Shown piece after piece: positions 36,000 through 45,559 of a stretch of DNA of 64,000 nt (position 1 is the first letter of the stretch; every line of letters begins with the position of its first letter). A program made the position numbers and the translations under genes. The DNA lies in assembly GCA_963770045.1 (NCBI GenBank), contig CAVYOD010000020.1, forward strand, positions 1 through 64,000, written 5' to 3'. The notes under the pieces were generated by a model. The model saw only the letters and a program-made list of their open reading frames with translations. It was not told where the DNA came from and did no database searches. This DNA comes from CAVYOD01 sp963770045 (GTDB lineage: Bacteria > Acidobacteriota > Aminicenantia > Aminicenantales > CAVYOD01).

Positions 36000-36434
36000 A
36001 TGAGCCTCAACACTTTTGGAGCGGTGATGAGTTTCGCCGCGGACATTTTCCGTCGGTCTGCGGATTTCTACCGGACGGCTGCGTCAAAGGCGCGTGATCC
36101 CAAACTCAGAGAGTCTCTGCAAGGCCTGCAGAAAGAGGCTGAGAAACATGAGGCCCTGATGGAGCAGATCCGCCGCGAGAACGTGACCGAGATGATCCTC
36201 GAGCCGGTCAGCGGACTCGCGGCCGAAGACTATCGCACCATCCCGCAGCTCCGGGAGAATGCGGTGGACGCGGATTTCCTCCAGGCGGCCGTCGATCTTG
36301 AATCCGGCCAGCAGAAATTTTTTGCTCAGGCTTCGGCAAAGGTCTGCCTGCCTGAAGCCGCCCGGGCTTTCCGCAAGATCTCAGATAAGAAGAAAACGAA
36401 CCTTGATTGCCTCCTCTCCTTGAAGATCGGCTGA
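36000..36434 (+). CDS. ferritin-like/rubrerythrin-like four-helix protein
   Basis: A 144-residue all-helical protein. Spaced acidic and His residues (FYRTAASKARD; LQKEAEKHEALMEQI; VDLESGQQKFFAQ) resemble the rubrerythrin diiron pattern ExxxH, but no CxxC rubredoxin domain follows. A role in iron or peroxide handling is possible. It starts 27 bases after mmsA without a clear ribosome binding site, so it may be read through from that operon. Confidence 0.6.
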   Translation: MSLNTFGAVMSFAADIFRRSADFYRTAASKARDPKLRESLQGLQKEAEKHEALMEQIRRENVTEMILEPVSGLAAEDYRTIPQLRENAVDADFLQAAVDLESGQQKFFAQASAKVCLPEAARAFRKISDKKKTNLDCLLSLKIG

Positions 36435-36456
36435 TTGGGCTTCTTATTTTCATGGA

Positions 36457-36819
36457 TCACCCAAGGCGGACTCCATTGGGGACCTCCCTCTCGGGCATCG
36501 CCAGGGCCGGTTTGATTCCATCCTCATACCCGATGTCCAGGATCATGCCTTCGGAGAGAAGGCCCATCATTTTTCTGGGTTCAAGGTTGACGACAAAAAG
36601 CGACTGTTTTCCTTCAATATCTTTGGGGTTTTCGCGCTCGCCTTTCATCCCGGCCAAGATGCTTCTCTTGTGATCGCCGAAATCGACCCTCAGCAGGAGG
36701 AGTTTGTTGGATCCCGGCACATCCTCAACGCTTTCGATCGTTCCCACCCGGATATCGACTTTTTTGAACACCTCGGGGGCGATCGACGGCTTGATCGGCG
36801 CAACTTTAATGCTTTCCAT
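36457..36819 (-). CDS. tRNA-binding domain protein (CsaA / MetRS beta-like)
   Basis: A 120-residue OB-fold protein with VDIRVGTIESVEDVPGSNKL (about 21-40), RSILAGMKGE and VNLEPRKMMGLLSEGMIL. These match the C-terminal tRNA-binding domain of methionyl-tRNA synthetase and the free-standing CsaA/YgjH family. It may bind tRNA or act as a secretion chaperone, as proposed for CsaA. Start is at 36819 with GGAG upstream. It is divergent from the nucleotidyltransferase gene. Confidence 0.88.
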   Translation of the reverse strand: MESIKVAPIKPSIAPEVFKKVDIRVGTIESVEDVPGSNKLLLLRVDFGDHKRSILAGMKGERENPKDIEGKQSLFVVNLEPRKMMGLLSEGMILDIGYEDGIKPALAMPEREVPNGVRLG

Positions 36820-36904
36820 CGTTTTTCTCCTTCAGCCCGAAGCTTATCAAAAACAGAATTCCCTTTCCAGAACAAAAGACTTGTCTGACTTGAGACGGAT
36901 GCGG

Positions 36905-36933
36905 TTGACACGATATTTTAGCCGTGCTAAAAG
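36905..36933 (+). promoter_or_regulatory. possible promoter for the nucleotidyltransferase operon
   Basis: TTGACA (36905-36910) and TAAAAG (36928-36933) are 17 bases apart, about 58 bases before the ATG at 36991. The -10 box is weak. Confidence 0.35.
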
Positions 36934-36990
36934 TTAGTCCTGGGTGCGCAGCCCTTTCAAAAGAAAAGGAGACCGATCAAGGAAGCGGAG

Positions 36991-37914
36991 ATGGCCAAGC
37001 TGACCCTGGTGGTGATGGCGGCCGGCATCGGCAGCCGATACGGCGGCCTTAAGCAGGTCGACCCGGTCGGACCAAAAGGGGAGATCGTCATCGACTACTC
37101 GATCTATGACGCCCTGCTGTCGGGCTTTGACAAAATTGTCTTCATCATCCGCAGAGACATGGAGGATATCTTCCGCGAGAAGATCGGGAAGAATATCGAA
37201 TCCAGGGCCGAAACAGCCTATATTTTTCAGAGCCTGGAAGACCATCTGCCGCCGGGCTTTCGCGTGCCTCCGGAGCGGAAGAAGCCCTGGGGAACGGGGC
37301 AGGCGATCCTCTGCTGCCGGGAGGTTGTCTCAACCCCCTTCGTCGCTCTCAACGCCGATGATTTCTACGGCCGGACCGCCTTTCAAGCCTTGGCGGGATA
37401 CCTGCGGCAGGCCAAAGACCGGGAAGGTTACGCTGATTATTGCATGATCGGCTACAGGCTCCGCAACACCCTTTCGGAGCACGGCCACGTCGCCCGGGGA
37501 ATCTGCGAGGCGACGGACGACGGTTACCTCGCGGACGTCCGCGAGCGCACCCACATCGAGAAATTTCCGGACGGCATCAAATTCGCGGACACCAGCAAAG
37601 GCTGGCACAAGCTTTCCCCGGAGAGCCTGGTCTCGATGAACATTTGGGGTTTCACTCTGAGTATTTTTGGCGAGCTCGAGGTCCGCTTCCCTCGATTTCT
37701 CGAGGAATGCGCCGACCGCATCGCCACAGCTGAATTTTACATCCCCGAAGTCGTGGGGAGCCTCGTCCGGGAAAGGAAAGCCAGGGTGAAGATCCTCCCG
37801 ACCAAAGAAAAATGGTTCGGGGTCACCTATCCCCAGGACCGTCCCTGGGTGGCGGCCTCGGTGCAGAGACTCATCAAAAAGGGACTCTACCCTGCCCCGC
37901 TGTGGAGAGATTGA
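36991..37914 (+). CDS. sugar-phosphate nucleotidyltransferase (NTP transferase)
   Basis: A 307-residue Rossmann-type nucleotidyltransferase. The nucleotide loop is VVMAAGIGSRYGGLKQVDPV (about 7-26), with the metal-binding FVALNADDFYG (about 116-126) and the substrate region PWGTGQAIL. It follows the GlmU/GalU-like family that links NTP to a sugar-1-phosphate. It is followed 12 bases later by an anomeric kinase, a pairing that would make NDP-hexose from free hexose (sugar to sugar-1-P to UDP-sugar). Confidence 0.85.
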   Translation: MAKLTLVVMAAGIGSRYGGLKQVDPVGPKGEIVIDYSIYDALLSGFDKIVFIIRRDMEDIFREKIGKNIESRAETAYIFQSLEDHLPPGFRVPPERKKPWGTGQAILCCREVVSTPFVALNADDFYGRTAFQALAGYLRQAKDREGYADYCMIGYRLRNTLSEHGHVARGICEATDDGYLADVRERTHIEKFPDGIKFADTSKGWHKLSPESLVSMNIWGFTLSIFGELEVRFPRFLEECADRIATAEFYIPEVVGSLVRERKARVKILPTKEKWFGVTYPQDRPWVAASVQRLIKKGLYPAPLWRD

Positions 37915-37926
37915 GAGCAGAACCGG

Positions 37927-39036
37927 ATGAATTCAGTCAAACCGTTCGACCTCCGGGAGATCACAAAACACTTCCGCCTCCGGGGTGAATTCCTCAGGGC
38001 TTCGCCGGTCCGGGCCGGGCATATCAACGATACGTACGCCAGCTGCTTTCTGAGCGAGTGCGGCGTTATCCGCTATATCCATCAGAGAATCAACCACGAG
38101 GTCTTCAAAGAGCCGGAGAAGCTGATGGAGAACATCGAGCGGGTGACTCGATACGCCCGGGAACGGATCCTGGAAGCGGGAGGAGACGCCCAGCGCGAGA
38201 CCTTGAACCTCGTTCCCACGGTCGAGGACGGCAGCTACTGCAGGACTCCCGAAGGCGACTACTGGCGGTCTTATGTTTTCATCGAGGGCGCCAGAACCTA
38301 CGATCGGGCGGAGAACCTCGATCACGTTTACAGCGCCGCCAAGGCATTCGGGAAATTCCAGAAATTGCTGAGCGGCCTGCCGGGCGAGAGGCTTCACGAG
38401 ACGATTCCCTTCTTCCATCACACCCGCAGACGTTTCGATGCGTTCTGCCAAGCCTGCGGGCAGGATTCCAGAAACAGGGCCGGCTCAGTCCGGGCCGAGA
38501 TCGATTTTGTTTTGAAGCGGGAGGCCGAAACCTCGGTCATCATCGACCTCCTCGAGCAGGGAAAAATCCCGGAACGTGTCACTCACAACGACACCAAGTT
38601 GAACAACGTCATGATCGACCTCAGGACGGGCGAGGGCGTCTGCGTCATCGACCTCGACACGGTGATGCCGGGCTCGGCGCTCTATGACTTCGGAGACTCA
38701 GTCCGCATCGGAGCGAGCACCGCTGCGGAAGACGAGCGCGATCTGACCAAGGTGGGCCTGGACCTGGAACGATTTGACTGCCTGGCCCGCGGTTACCTCG
38801 ACGCCGTCCGGGAATTCCTGACCCCGGCCGAGATCAACCTGATGGCTTTCTCCGCTAAGCTGATGACTTTCGAATGCGGGGTCAGGTTCTTAACCGACCA
38901 CCTGAACGGAGACACCTATTTCAAGATCCACCGGGAAAATCACAATCTGGATCGCTGCCGGACCCAGTTCAAGATGGTGGCTGAAATGGAGCGGCTGATG
39001 GACCGGATGAACGGGATTATCGAAGCCTGCCGATGA
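37927..39036 (+). CDS. APH-fold phosphotransferase, N-acetylhexosamine 1-kinase-like
   Basis: A 369-residue protein of the aminoglycoside phosphotransferase fold. The catalytic loop is VTHNDTKLNNVMIDL (about 218-232), then VCVIDLDTVMPGSALYDFGDS with the metal-binding Asp. The N-lobe begins FRLRGEFLRASPVRAGHIND. It closely recalls NahK of the lacto-N-biose pathway, which phosphorylates GlcNAc or GalNAc at C1. With the preceding nucleotidyltransferase it suggests salvage of N-acetylhexosamine, perhaps that released by the GH109 enzyme at 26 kb. It overlaps the next start by ATGA. Confidence 0.8.
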   Translation: MNSVKPFDLREITKHFRLRGEFLRASPVRAGHINDTYASCFLSECGVIRYIHQRINHEVFKEPEKLMENIERVTRYARERILEAGGDAQRETLNLVPTVEDGSYCRTPEGDYWRSYVFIEGARTYDRAENLDHVYSAAKAFGKFQKLLSGLPGERLHETIPFFHHTRRRFDAFCQACGQDSRNRAGSVRAEIDFVLKREAETSVIIDLLEQGKIPERVTHNDTKLNNVMIDLRTGEGVCVIDLDTVMPGSALYDFGDSVRIGASTAAEDERDLTKVGLDLERFDCLARGYLDAVREFLTPAEINLMAFSAKLMTFECGVRFLTDHLNGDTYFKIHRENHNLDRCRTQFKMVAEMERLMDRMNGIIEACR

Positions 39037-39446
39037 ACCTTCTCTTCGTCTGTTACGGAAATATCTGCCGGAGCCCGATGGCCGAAGGGCTGGCGAAAAA
39101 GCTGCTCGGACCCGAAGCCCGCGTGGAAAGTGCAGGACTCGCGGCGATGGCCGGCCGGGCCAGCGAAGAGTCCATTTTGGCCATGAAGGCTCTTTTTGCC
39201 GTCGACATTTCCGGACATCGGCCCAGGTCGGTGTCCGACGTCGCCTTAGACGGCTTCGATTTCATTATCGCCATTGATTCTTTCATCTACTCCCGCCTGA
39301 AGGAGATGGGCCGGGTCCCCCAAGAAAAACTCTGCGGCTGGGATATAGACGACCCTTTTGGTCAGGGTCTGGCGGCATATCTTGAGGCGGCCCAGAAGAT
39401 CCAGGAACGTCTCCGGCAATTTCTCGACAGCCAGGGCATCAAATAA
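39033..39446 (+). CDS. low molecular weight protein-tyrosine phosphatase
   Basis: A 137-residue LMW-PTP. The P-loop is LFVCYGNICRSPMAEG (Cys7-x5-Arg13) at the very N-terminus. The general acid Asp is in DIDDPFGQG (about 110-118). It dephosphorylates tyrosine kinases or, in some bacteria, arginine phosphate or sugar phosphates. Coupled translation with the sugar kinase could mean a part in exopolysaccharide control, but no polymer genes are close by. Confidence 0.92.
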   Translation: MNLLFVCYGNICRSPMAEGLAKKLLGPEARVESAGLAAMAGRASEESILAMKALFAVDISGHRPRSVSDVALDGFDFIIAIDSFIYSRLKEMGRVPQEKLCGWDIDDPFGQGLAAYLEAAQKIQERLRQFLDSQGIK

Positions 39447-39491
39447 TCAACCGCTGTTATGAAGCCGGGCGTGAGTCTCAGCTCGGCGCGG

Positions 39492-39785
39492 TCAACGCTT
39501 CCCCACGGCTCTGAGCTTCGATTCGATGGATGCCTCTCGATCGAGCCGATGGTCCACCCGCAGGTCGATGTGGATTCTCTTGGCTCCCATCTTGACGATC
39601 GCCCGGTGTGCATCCTCGATCACTCTGAACAGGGATGCCAGGTCCGGAGATTCGATGGTCGTGGACATCCCGCCCGTTTCAGTTTTCAGGCCTGATTTCT
39701 CTATGACTTTGATGGCTTCCTTCACGAATCGGCTGACCGAAATGCCCTCGCTGGTCGGAAAGATGGCGAGTTCGGCGAGAATCAT
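39492..39785 (-). CDS. MTH1187-family thiamine-binding protein
   Basis: A 97-residue ferredoxin-like fold protein of the MTH1187/YkoF (DUF77) family: MILAELAIFPTSEGISVSRF, TGGMSTTIESPDLASLFRVI and IDLRVDHRLDREASIESKLR. Start 39785 follows a strong GAAGGAGGG site; the longer frame to 39956 is rejected. Related proteins bind thiamine or hydroxymethylpyrimidine and may act as sensors or carriers. It stands just after the class I aminotransferase on the same strand. Confidence 0.85.
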   Translation of the reverse strand: MILAELAIFPTSEGISVSRFVKEAIKVIEKSGLKTETGGMSTTIESPDLASLFRVIEDAHRAIVKMGAKRIHIDLRVDHRLDREASIESKLRAVGKR

Positions 39786-39832
39786 GGCTCCCTCCTTCAG
39801 ATTTATTTTACTACAACAGAACGGGGTCAGGA

Positions 39833-41005
39833 TCAATCGCGTCCCAGCCACTTCTTCAAACGCCTGATACCCTCGGCCAGGGTCTCGTCTTTTTTGCAAA
39901 AACAAAAGCGCACAAGATGGCGGCCCTGAGAACGATTGTTCCAGAAGACTGAGCATGGGACGGCGGCCACACCCGCCTTCTTGGGAAGCATCAAGCAGAA
40001 GTCAAAGTCGTCCTCGAAGCCGAGAGGTCTGATATCGACGATGACATAATAGGTCCCCTCCGGCCGGAATACTTTGAATCCCAATTCGGCCAGGGAGTCA
40101 CAGAGCCAATCGCGTTTCCTCGTATAATCGGCCAGAAGTCGCTCATAATAGCTATCCGGCAGGTTGATGCCGAAGGCGGCCGCTTCCTGGAGGGGAGGTT
40201 GACCGCAGAATGTGATGAACTGATGACTCATCCGGACAGCCCGGGTGAGCTCGGGCACGGCCACCACATAGCCTTGCTTCCATCCGGTCATGGACAGGGT
40301 CTTTGCAGTCGAAGAGACGACGAACGCCCTTTCTTTGAGCCCCGAAACGGTGAGAAGGCTGATATGCTTCCGGCCGTCATAGACAAGGTGTTCGTAAACT
40401 TCATCACTCACGGCCAAAACGTCGTGCTTTATGCACTCGGCGGCAATTCCGTCCAGGTCTTCTCGGCTGAAGACTCTTCCGCTGGGGTTCATCGGGGTGT
40501 TGATGAGGATAGCTTTCGTTCTCGAGCTGAAGGCTGCGGCCAGCTCTGCCTTGGGAAGGCTGAAGTCCCGCGGATCCAAAGAAACATACCGGATGTTGGC
40601 CCGAGCCAGAGAAGCTAGAGGAGCATAGATATCATACGCCGGCTCGATGATGATAATTTCATCGCCCGGTTCGAGTATGCCCAGGAGCGTCGCGCAAAGC
40701 CCCTCTGTCGCGCCCGCGGTCACGGTGACCTCGCTCTCGGGGTCGACTTCGAGACCGTAGAAGCGCTCCATTTTCCGGGCGACGGCCTGGCGGAGGGCCG
40801 GAATCCCGGCGCTCGGAGCATACTGGTTGGGACCGCGCATGATGGCCTCCGCGGCCTTTGCCCTGACGGACTCGGGACCGTCGAAATCCGGAAACCCCTG
40901 GGAAAGGTTGACGGCCCCGCAGCAATTCGCCAGGTTGGTCATCTCGGTGAAGATTGTCGTGCCGTAGGGCCGGAGGGCTTCGACCACGACTTCCCTTTTG
41001 TTCAT
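39833..41005 (-). CDS. class I/II PLP-dependent aminotransferase (methionine/kynurenine-type)
   Basis: A 390-residue fold-type I aminotransferase: NLSQGFPDFDGPESVRAKA at the start, NQYAPSAGIPALRQAVA, INTPMNPSGRVFSREDL, SDEVYEHLVYDG and the Schiff-base Lys in SSTAKTLSMTGWKQGYV (about 237). The N-terminal set resembles YbdL/MtnE and kynurenine aminotransferase, which act on methionine, glutamine or aromatic amino acids. No operon partner is obvious. The C-terminus RHLVRFCFCKKDETL is complete. Confidence 0.92.
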   Translation of the reverse strand: MNKREVVVEALRPYGTTIFTEMTNLANCCGAVNLSQGFPDFDGPESVRAKAAEAIMRGPNQYAPSAGIPALRQAVARKMERFYGLEVDPESEVTVTAGATEGLCATLLGILEPGDEIIIIEPAYDIYAPLASLARANIRYVSLDPRDFSLPKAELAAAFSSRTKAILINTPMNPSGRVFSREDLDGIAAECIKHDVLAVSDEVYEHLVYDGRKHISLLTVSGLKERAFVVSSTAKTLSMTGWKQGYVVAVPELTRAVRMSHQFITFCGQPPLQEAAAFGINLPDSYYERLLADYTRKRDWLCDSLAELGFKVFRPEGTYYVIVDIRPLGFEDDFDFCLMLPKKAGVAAVPCSVFWNNRSQGRHLVRFCFCKKDETLAEGIRRLKKWLGRD

Positions 41006-41138
41006 GGGAGGATATTAGATGACGAGGAGACCGGAAGTCAAGATCCGGGCGAGTTAAACCGCGGCGAGGAACCTGATCTGTAATATTTCGGCCGGTCCGG
41101 TAACTAACTGGGGTTAAACGAATACCAAAGGAGTTGAC

Positions 41139-43071
41139 ATGAAAGTCTTTACACGGTGGGTCATCGTGCCAATCGCCGTGGCTTTGTTCTGGGCCTGGAT
41201 TGTTTTCGCCGGAGCGCCCGGAAAGGAGGGGGTCCGCTGGTACGAGCTGACGATGGCCTCTCAGAAGATAGGTTATTTGAAGCTCGAAACGACATCACTG
41301 TCCCGCGCTGGCCGGGTCGCTCGTTAAGACGGCCGAGGAGTCACAAATGGTGCTCAACCGGCTGAAGAGCAAAGTTGAAATGCGTGTCGGGCTCGTGTAC
41401 GAGGAAGACGGGGACGGACGGCTCCTCCGATTCCGGGCCGAGACGGCCGCTTCGAACCGGACGATGGAGACCATTGGAGAGGTGGCCGAAGGGACGATCA
41501 TCCTGACGGTGCGGGTCGGGGAAAGCGTCCAAAACCGAAAGATTCCCGTGGATAGCCCCTTGCTCGGCCCTTCGGGCATCCGAACGGCAACGATGCCGCT
41601 CTGGGATGGAGGCGTGGCGAGCATCCAGTTCGCCATGTTCTCTGTCGAATTCAGCCGCGTGCACCACGTTACGCGGACGGCAGAGTTGCGGGAGAACGTC
41701 GAGACCAGGACCGGCACAATCCCTTGTTTGCGCCTCAAGGAAACTTGCGCCGAAATGCCCATCGCGCGTATTCTCTGGGTCGATCGGGACGGATTCGAGG
41801 TGAAAACCTCCGACCCATCGCCTTTCGGAGAGTTGCAGAGCCTTCTTTCGACGGAGGCGGCTGCCGACCTCGCCTTCTCCGGCCGGATCCCCGAGGAGCA
41901 GTACCAGAATACGATCGTCCGGTCGAATGTGCGGGTCGGGCAGGCCCGCCTGCTCGAGGCGATGACCCTCAAGATCAAACACCGACGCCCCGAGCTCGGT
42001 TGGCCGGTCTTTGATGGCCCCGGACAAAAGATCCTCGAGCGGACCCCCCAAACAATCGTCCTCAGGATTGATCGAGATGTTGCGTCAATGGAGCAGGCAT
42101 CCGGGCCCCCACTCAAGGAGGATCTCGCTCCCAACGCTTATTTCGACTCCGAAGACCCGGCCATCCGCGACGCGGTCAGAGAAGCAATAGGCGAAGAGCA
42201 GGACGGCCTGCGCAAAGCTCTTCGGCTCAAGCGCTGGGTGAGCGAGCACATGGCCTTCGACCTCGGCATCGCTTTCGCTCCTTCGCGGGAGCTCGTTCGC
42301 GACCGCCGCGGGACCTGTGTGGGGTACGCCTGCCTTTTAGCAACGATGGCCCGGGCCGCTCAACTCCCGGCCCGAATGCTCATGGGATATGTTTACACTG
42401 ACGGAATGTGGGGAGGGCATGCCTGGGTGGAGATGTTCGTCAACGGGCAATGGCGTCCGTTTGATGCGGCCGTGAATGGTCCGGGACTGGCCGATGCGGC
42501 CCGTTTCGCATTCGCAAGTTCGAACTTGAGCGCAGGCCCAGCCGACCTCCTGATTGGCGGACAGCAGCTGTTCGGGAACCTGGACGTCGAGATTTTGGAC
42601 TACCGGCTCGGCGGCGCGACTGTGAGCGTTCCGCCCGGTCGGCCGGCTTTTCAGGTGTCGGAAAATGCTTATATCAACCCGGGCCTGGGGATGGAGGTTG
42701 TTAAGCCGCGAGACTTCGTTTTCACGGATATGGACAAAGTCTGGCCCGACCACACGCTCCTCCGGATGACCGGACCTGAGGGCCAGGGGGTTTCCATCTT
42801 GCAAAAGGCCTGGCAGCCCGGACGCACGGCCGCAGCTTGGGCCAGGTTTCTCGTCGATGATATAATTTCTGAAGGAAGCGCGAACGAAGCCATGATTTTG
42901 AACCGGGTTGCCTGTTTGAAGAGCGCTCCGGGACGCGCGGCCGCGGCGGTTATCGATGGGACGGACGCCTGGGTGGTCCTTGTTGAAGGACAAAACGCCG
43001 TGGAACTTTTACGGCAGGTTTTATCCTCCATGACCCTCGGCCCCGCCAAGGCTTTTCCCGAGGACGATTAG
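41139..43071 (+). CDS. secreted transglutaminase-like protein (frameshifted near the N-terminus)
   Basis: ATG 41139 (site AAAGGAG) starts a signal sequence (VIVPIAVALFWAWIVFAG). Dropping one C from 41302-41304 joins LSALAGSLVKTAEESQMVL to the long frame from 41347. The transglutaminase core lies late: Cys in RRGTCVGYACLLATMARAA, His in GGHAWVEMFVNGQ and Asp in RPFDAAVNG. The N-terminal 260 residues form a beta-rich region seen in similar predicted cysteine peptidases. It is probably periplasmic and may be a peptidase or crosslinking enzyme. It lies 6 bases before the ECF sigma gene, so they are likely transcribed together. Confidence 0.82.
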
Positions 43072-43077
43072 AGAACG

Positions 43078-43593
43078 ATGAAAGAGCGGGAAGACGTTCG
43101 GACCCGGTTTATGGAGGACGTCTTCCGCCATCAGGGGATCATCCATAAGATCGCCCGCCTTTATTTTGACGACCCCACGGAACGGGAGGACGTTTTCCAG
43201 GACATCCTGCTCAACGCCTGGAGATCCTACGGTTCGTTTGCCGGAGCGTCTGCCTTTTCGACCTGGCTTTATAAGGTGGCATTGAACACGGCGCTCTTTC
43301 GGCTGAGGGCCCGCCGGGCGGCCCGTCGGAAGCTTGATACGCTTCCCGAAGCCGAAACGTCTGCCGTGAGCGCTGAGGCGCGCGATGATGCCGTCCTCGG
43401 TTTGCGCAGCGCCATAGGCGTGCTTGACGACCTTGAGAAATCCGTCATCCTGCTCCACCTCGAAGGAAAGAGCTACCGAGAGATCGCCGAAATCACCGGT
43501 CTCACCGAAGGCCACGTCGGTGTCAAGCTCAACCGCATCAAACAAAAGCTGAAGATCCGATTGGCCCCCCAGGAGGAAAGCGATGGAGATTGA
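43078..43593 (+). CDS. ECF-type RNA polymerase sigma factor
   Basis: A 171-residue group 4 sigma factor. Region 2 (about 20-85) is IIHKIARLYFDDPTEREDVF, FQDILLNAWRSY and FSTWLYKVALNTALFRLR. Region 4 (about 110-160) has LEKSVILLHLEGKSYREIAE and GLTEGHVGVKLNRIKQ. It would direct polymerase to a small regulon, under control of the membrane protein encoded next, which overlaps it. Its own promoter is not obvious; it seems to be read from the transglutaminase transcript. Confidence 0.92.
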   Translation: MKEREDVRTRFMEDVFRHQGIIHKIARLYFDDPTEREDVFQDILLNAWRSYGSFAGASAFSTWLYKVALNTALFRLRARRAARRKLDTLPEAETSAVSAEARDDAVLGLRSAIGVLDDLEKSVILLHLEGKSYREIAEITGLTEGHVGVKLNRIKQKLKIRLAPQEESDGD

Positions 43594-44165
43594 AGATATG
43601 AAGAAGGCGATTGAACCGGAGGACACATCCGTCGAAACCAGTCGGAGTGTCGACGAGCTTGATCGAATACTCCGGGCTCGGGCCCGCCTCTTCCGGCGCG
43701 GCACGGCCCGTCGGTTCGTTCTTGATTTTGCCGTTGCAGGACTGATCTATCTCCTCGTCCTACGGCTTCGTCATTCTGTCGGGCCGGCCACTGGCCTCAT
43801 TTCATGTAAAGCTGCTTGCTATTTCTGTCGCTGGCCTCGCAGTTCTCGCGGCAGCGTTCGGGCGTTTCTTTGTCCTCACCAGGGCAGAGATGATGGGACT
43901 GCCGGCGCGCGAGCACCTCGAACGCATGCTGCGCCGCCAGAAACGCCTTTTGAGATTCTATAGCGTCTGGGCCTATGCATTTTCTTTGATCTTCGCAATT
44001 GTTTTTTGGGACGACCACTCCTTTCGCGCCCTTTCATCGGCCTGGAAGGCGGGCACGACTCTTTATCTTTGGCCGTCATCCTGTAACAAAACTATATCTT
44101 AACTGATATATGGACGGCAGATACGAGCCCTCGAAGAGCAGCTCCGGAGCTGGGATATCGAATGA
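43583..44165 (+). CDS. membrane protein partner of the ECF sigma factor, putative anti-sigma (frameshifted)
   Basis: ATG 43583 has AGGAGGAAAGCG upstream and overlaps the sigma gene. The first frame gives a soluble N-terminus (SVDELDRILRARARLFRRGT) and a helix (FVLDFAVAGLIYLLV). One base fewer near 43759 continues YGFVILSGRPLASFHVKL and LLAISVAGLAVLAAAFGRFF, then the frame EHLERMLRRQKRLLRFYSVW and a third helix. A further frame change near 44075 would lead to YGRQIRALEEQLRSWDIE and a stop at 44163-44165, a coiled-coil tail. The size and position suit an anti-sigma factor, but no zinc-binding anti-sigma motif is seen. Confidence 0.55.
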
Positions 44166-44217
44166 GAGATCAGAACTGGACCTGACCCGGACATTTCTCA
44201 TAGAATAGAAGTCAAGC

Positions 44218-45429
44218 ATGTTCAGACGGCGTTTCATAAAAGAGATTGTCCTGGGGACCGGCGCCGTTTTTCTGGGCCTGCCGGAAAAAAATCTGGAAGG
44301 GAGAGAACGGGCGGAACCTGCCAAGAAACAAGGGATGTCTTACCGCCGGCTCGGAAGGACAGATCTCCAGATCTCCGAAATCTCGCTCGGGGGGAGCCCT
44401 CTCCCCGACCGGGATCTCCTGTTTCGCATCATTGAAAGAGGGGTCAATTACATCGACTCCTCTGTCAGCTACGGAAATGGGAATTGCGAGCGCCAGATCG
44501 GTCGCCTCCTCAAAGAGGTCGGCCGCGATAAAATCTATTTCGGAACGAAATTCCACATCCGAGAGGAGCCGGACGAAAAATCAATCATCGATTCGGTCAA
44601 CGGGAGCTTGCGGCGCCTCGGAACAGAGACGATCGATGTTCTCCTCATCCACGGCGCAGAGAAGGCCGAGCATCTGACCGACGAGAGGGTCCTGGGAGCT
44701 TTCGAGAAGCTGAAGCGCGAAGGCAAGTACAGATTCCGAGGCCTTTCCTGCCATTCCAATCACTTCCAGGTTGTCAAGAAGGCGGTGGATTGCGGATATT
44801 ACGATATGGTCCAGCTCGGTTACAATGTCTTTGATATCGAAGGTCCGGAGAAAAACGTAAAGACCTATGATGACTATCTCAGGGAAAGCGGTATCGCCGG
44901 ACTTCTTGCCTTGGCCAAGTCCAAAGATGTCGGGATGATCGCCATGAAGACGCTCAAGGTCGGAGGCAGACGGCAGAATCTGGACCGCTACAAAACCGGG
45001 ACAACGTCCATCTTCCAGGCCATGTTGAAGTGGGTTCTTGAGAACAGAGATGTCACCTCGGCCCTCACGGAAATCCTGACCTATGATCAGATGGAGGAAG
45101 ACCTGGGCGTTGTCGGAGTCCCTCTCTCGGATGAAGAGCGGGCGACTCTTTACCGCTACGTGGCCCAAAATTGCAGAGATTATTGTCGCTTCTGCGGGAC
45201 CTGCCAACGGCGGTGTCCTTCGGGCATCAAGACAACTGACGTCATGCGGTTTTTGGCTTATCACGAAAGCTACGCAAAAACCCGGCTGGCCAAGGACTTC
45301 TATTCAGATCTCAGGCCGGGTCAAACCGCACTCGCGTGTGATCATTGCGGGGCTTGTGATGAAGTCTGCCCCTACGGCGTCTCCGTTCAGAGACGCTTGC
45401 TGGAAGCCCATCGGATTCTGAGCGCCTAA
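44218..45429 (+). CDS. aldo/keto reductase with C-terminal 4Fe-4S domain, probably Tat-exported
   Basis: A 403-residue protein. The N-terminus MFRRRFIKEIVLGTGAVFLG looks like a Tat signal. The AKR barrel starts MSYRRLGRTDLQISEISLGG and has the catalytic Tyr region NYIDSSVSYGNGN, the Lys in KIYFGTKFHI and the His in VLLIHGAEK. After about residue 310 come cysteines CRDYCRFCGTCQRRCP (one cluster) and CDHCGACDEVCPYG (a second). This fused form is common in anaerobes; its donor and substrate are not known. No frame damage is seen. Confidence 0.87.
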   Translation: MFRRRFIKEIVLGTGAVFLGLPEKNLEGRERAEPAKKQGMSYRRLGRTDLQISEISLGGSPLPDRDLLFRIIERGVNYIDSSVSYGNGNCERQIGRLLKEVGRDKIYFGTKFHIREEPDEKSIIDSVNGSLRRLGTETIDVLLIHGAEKAEHLTDERVLGAFEKLKREGKYRFRGLSCHSNHFQVVKKAVDCGYYDMVQLGYNVFDIEGPEKNVKTYDDYLRESGIAGLLALAKSKDVGMIAMKTLKVGGRRQNLDRYKTGTTSIFQAMLKWVLENRDVTSALTEILTYDQMEEDLGVVGVPLSDEERATLYRYVAQNCRDYCRFCGTCQRRCPSGIKTTDVMRFLAYHESYAKTRLAKDFYSDLRPGQTALACDHCGACDEVCPYGVSVQRRLLEAHRILSA

Positions 45430-45559
45430 GCACTGAGCATTATGATGAGTCCATTCGAAGGCTGAAAATGGGGATGGAAAAAATCCCTCAACTGGAGCGA
45501 ACCCTCAAAGAAAAATCTGCTCCCAGGTAGCTAGCGATGCGGATTGGAAGAGAAGCGCC

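Noticed and set aside
45430..45450. CACTGAGCATT-type heptad-like sequence after the aldo/keto reductase
   Set aside because: Only one good unit; not enough to call an array.
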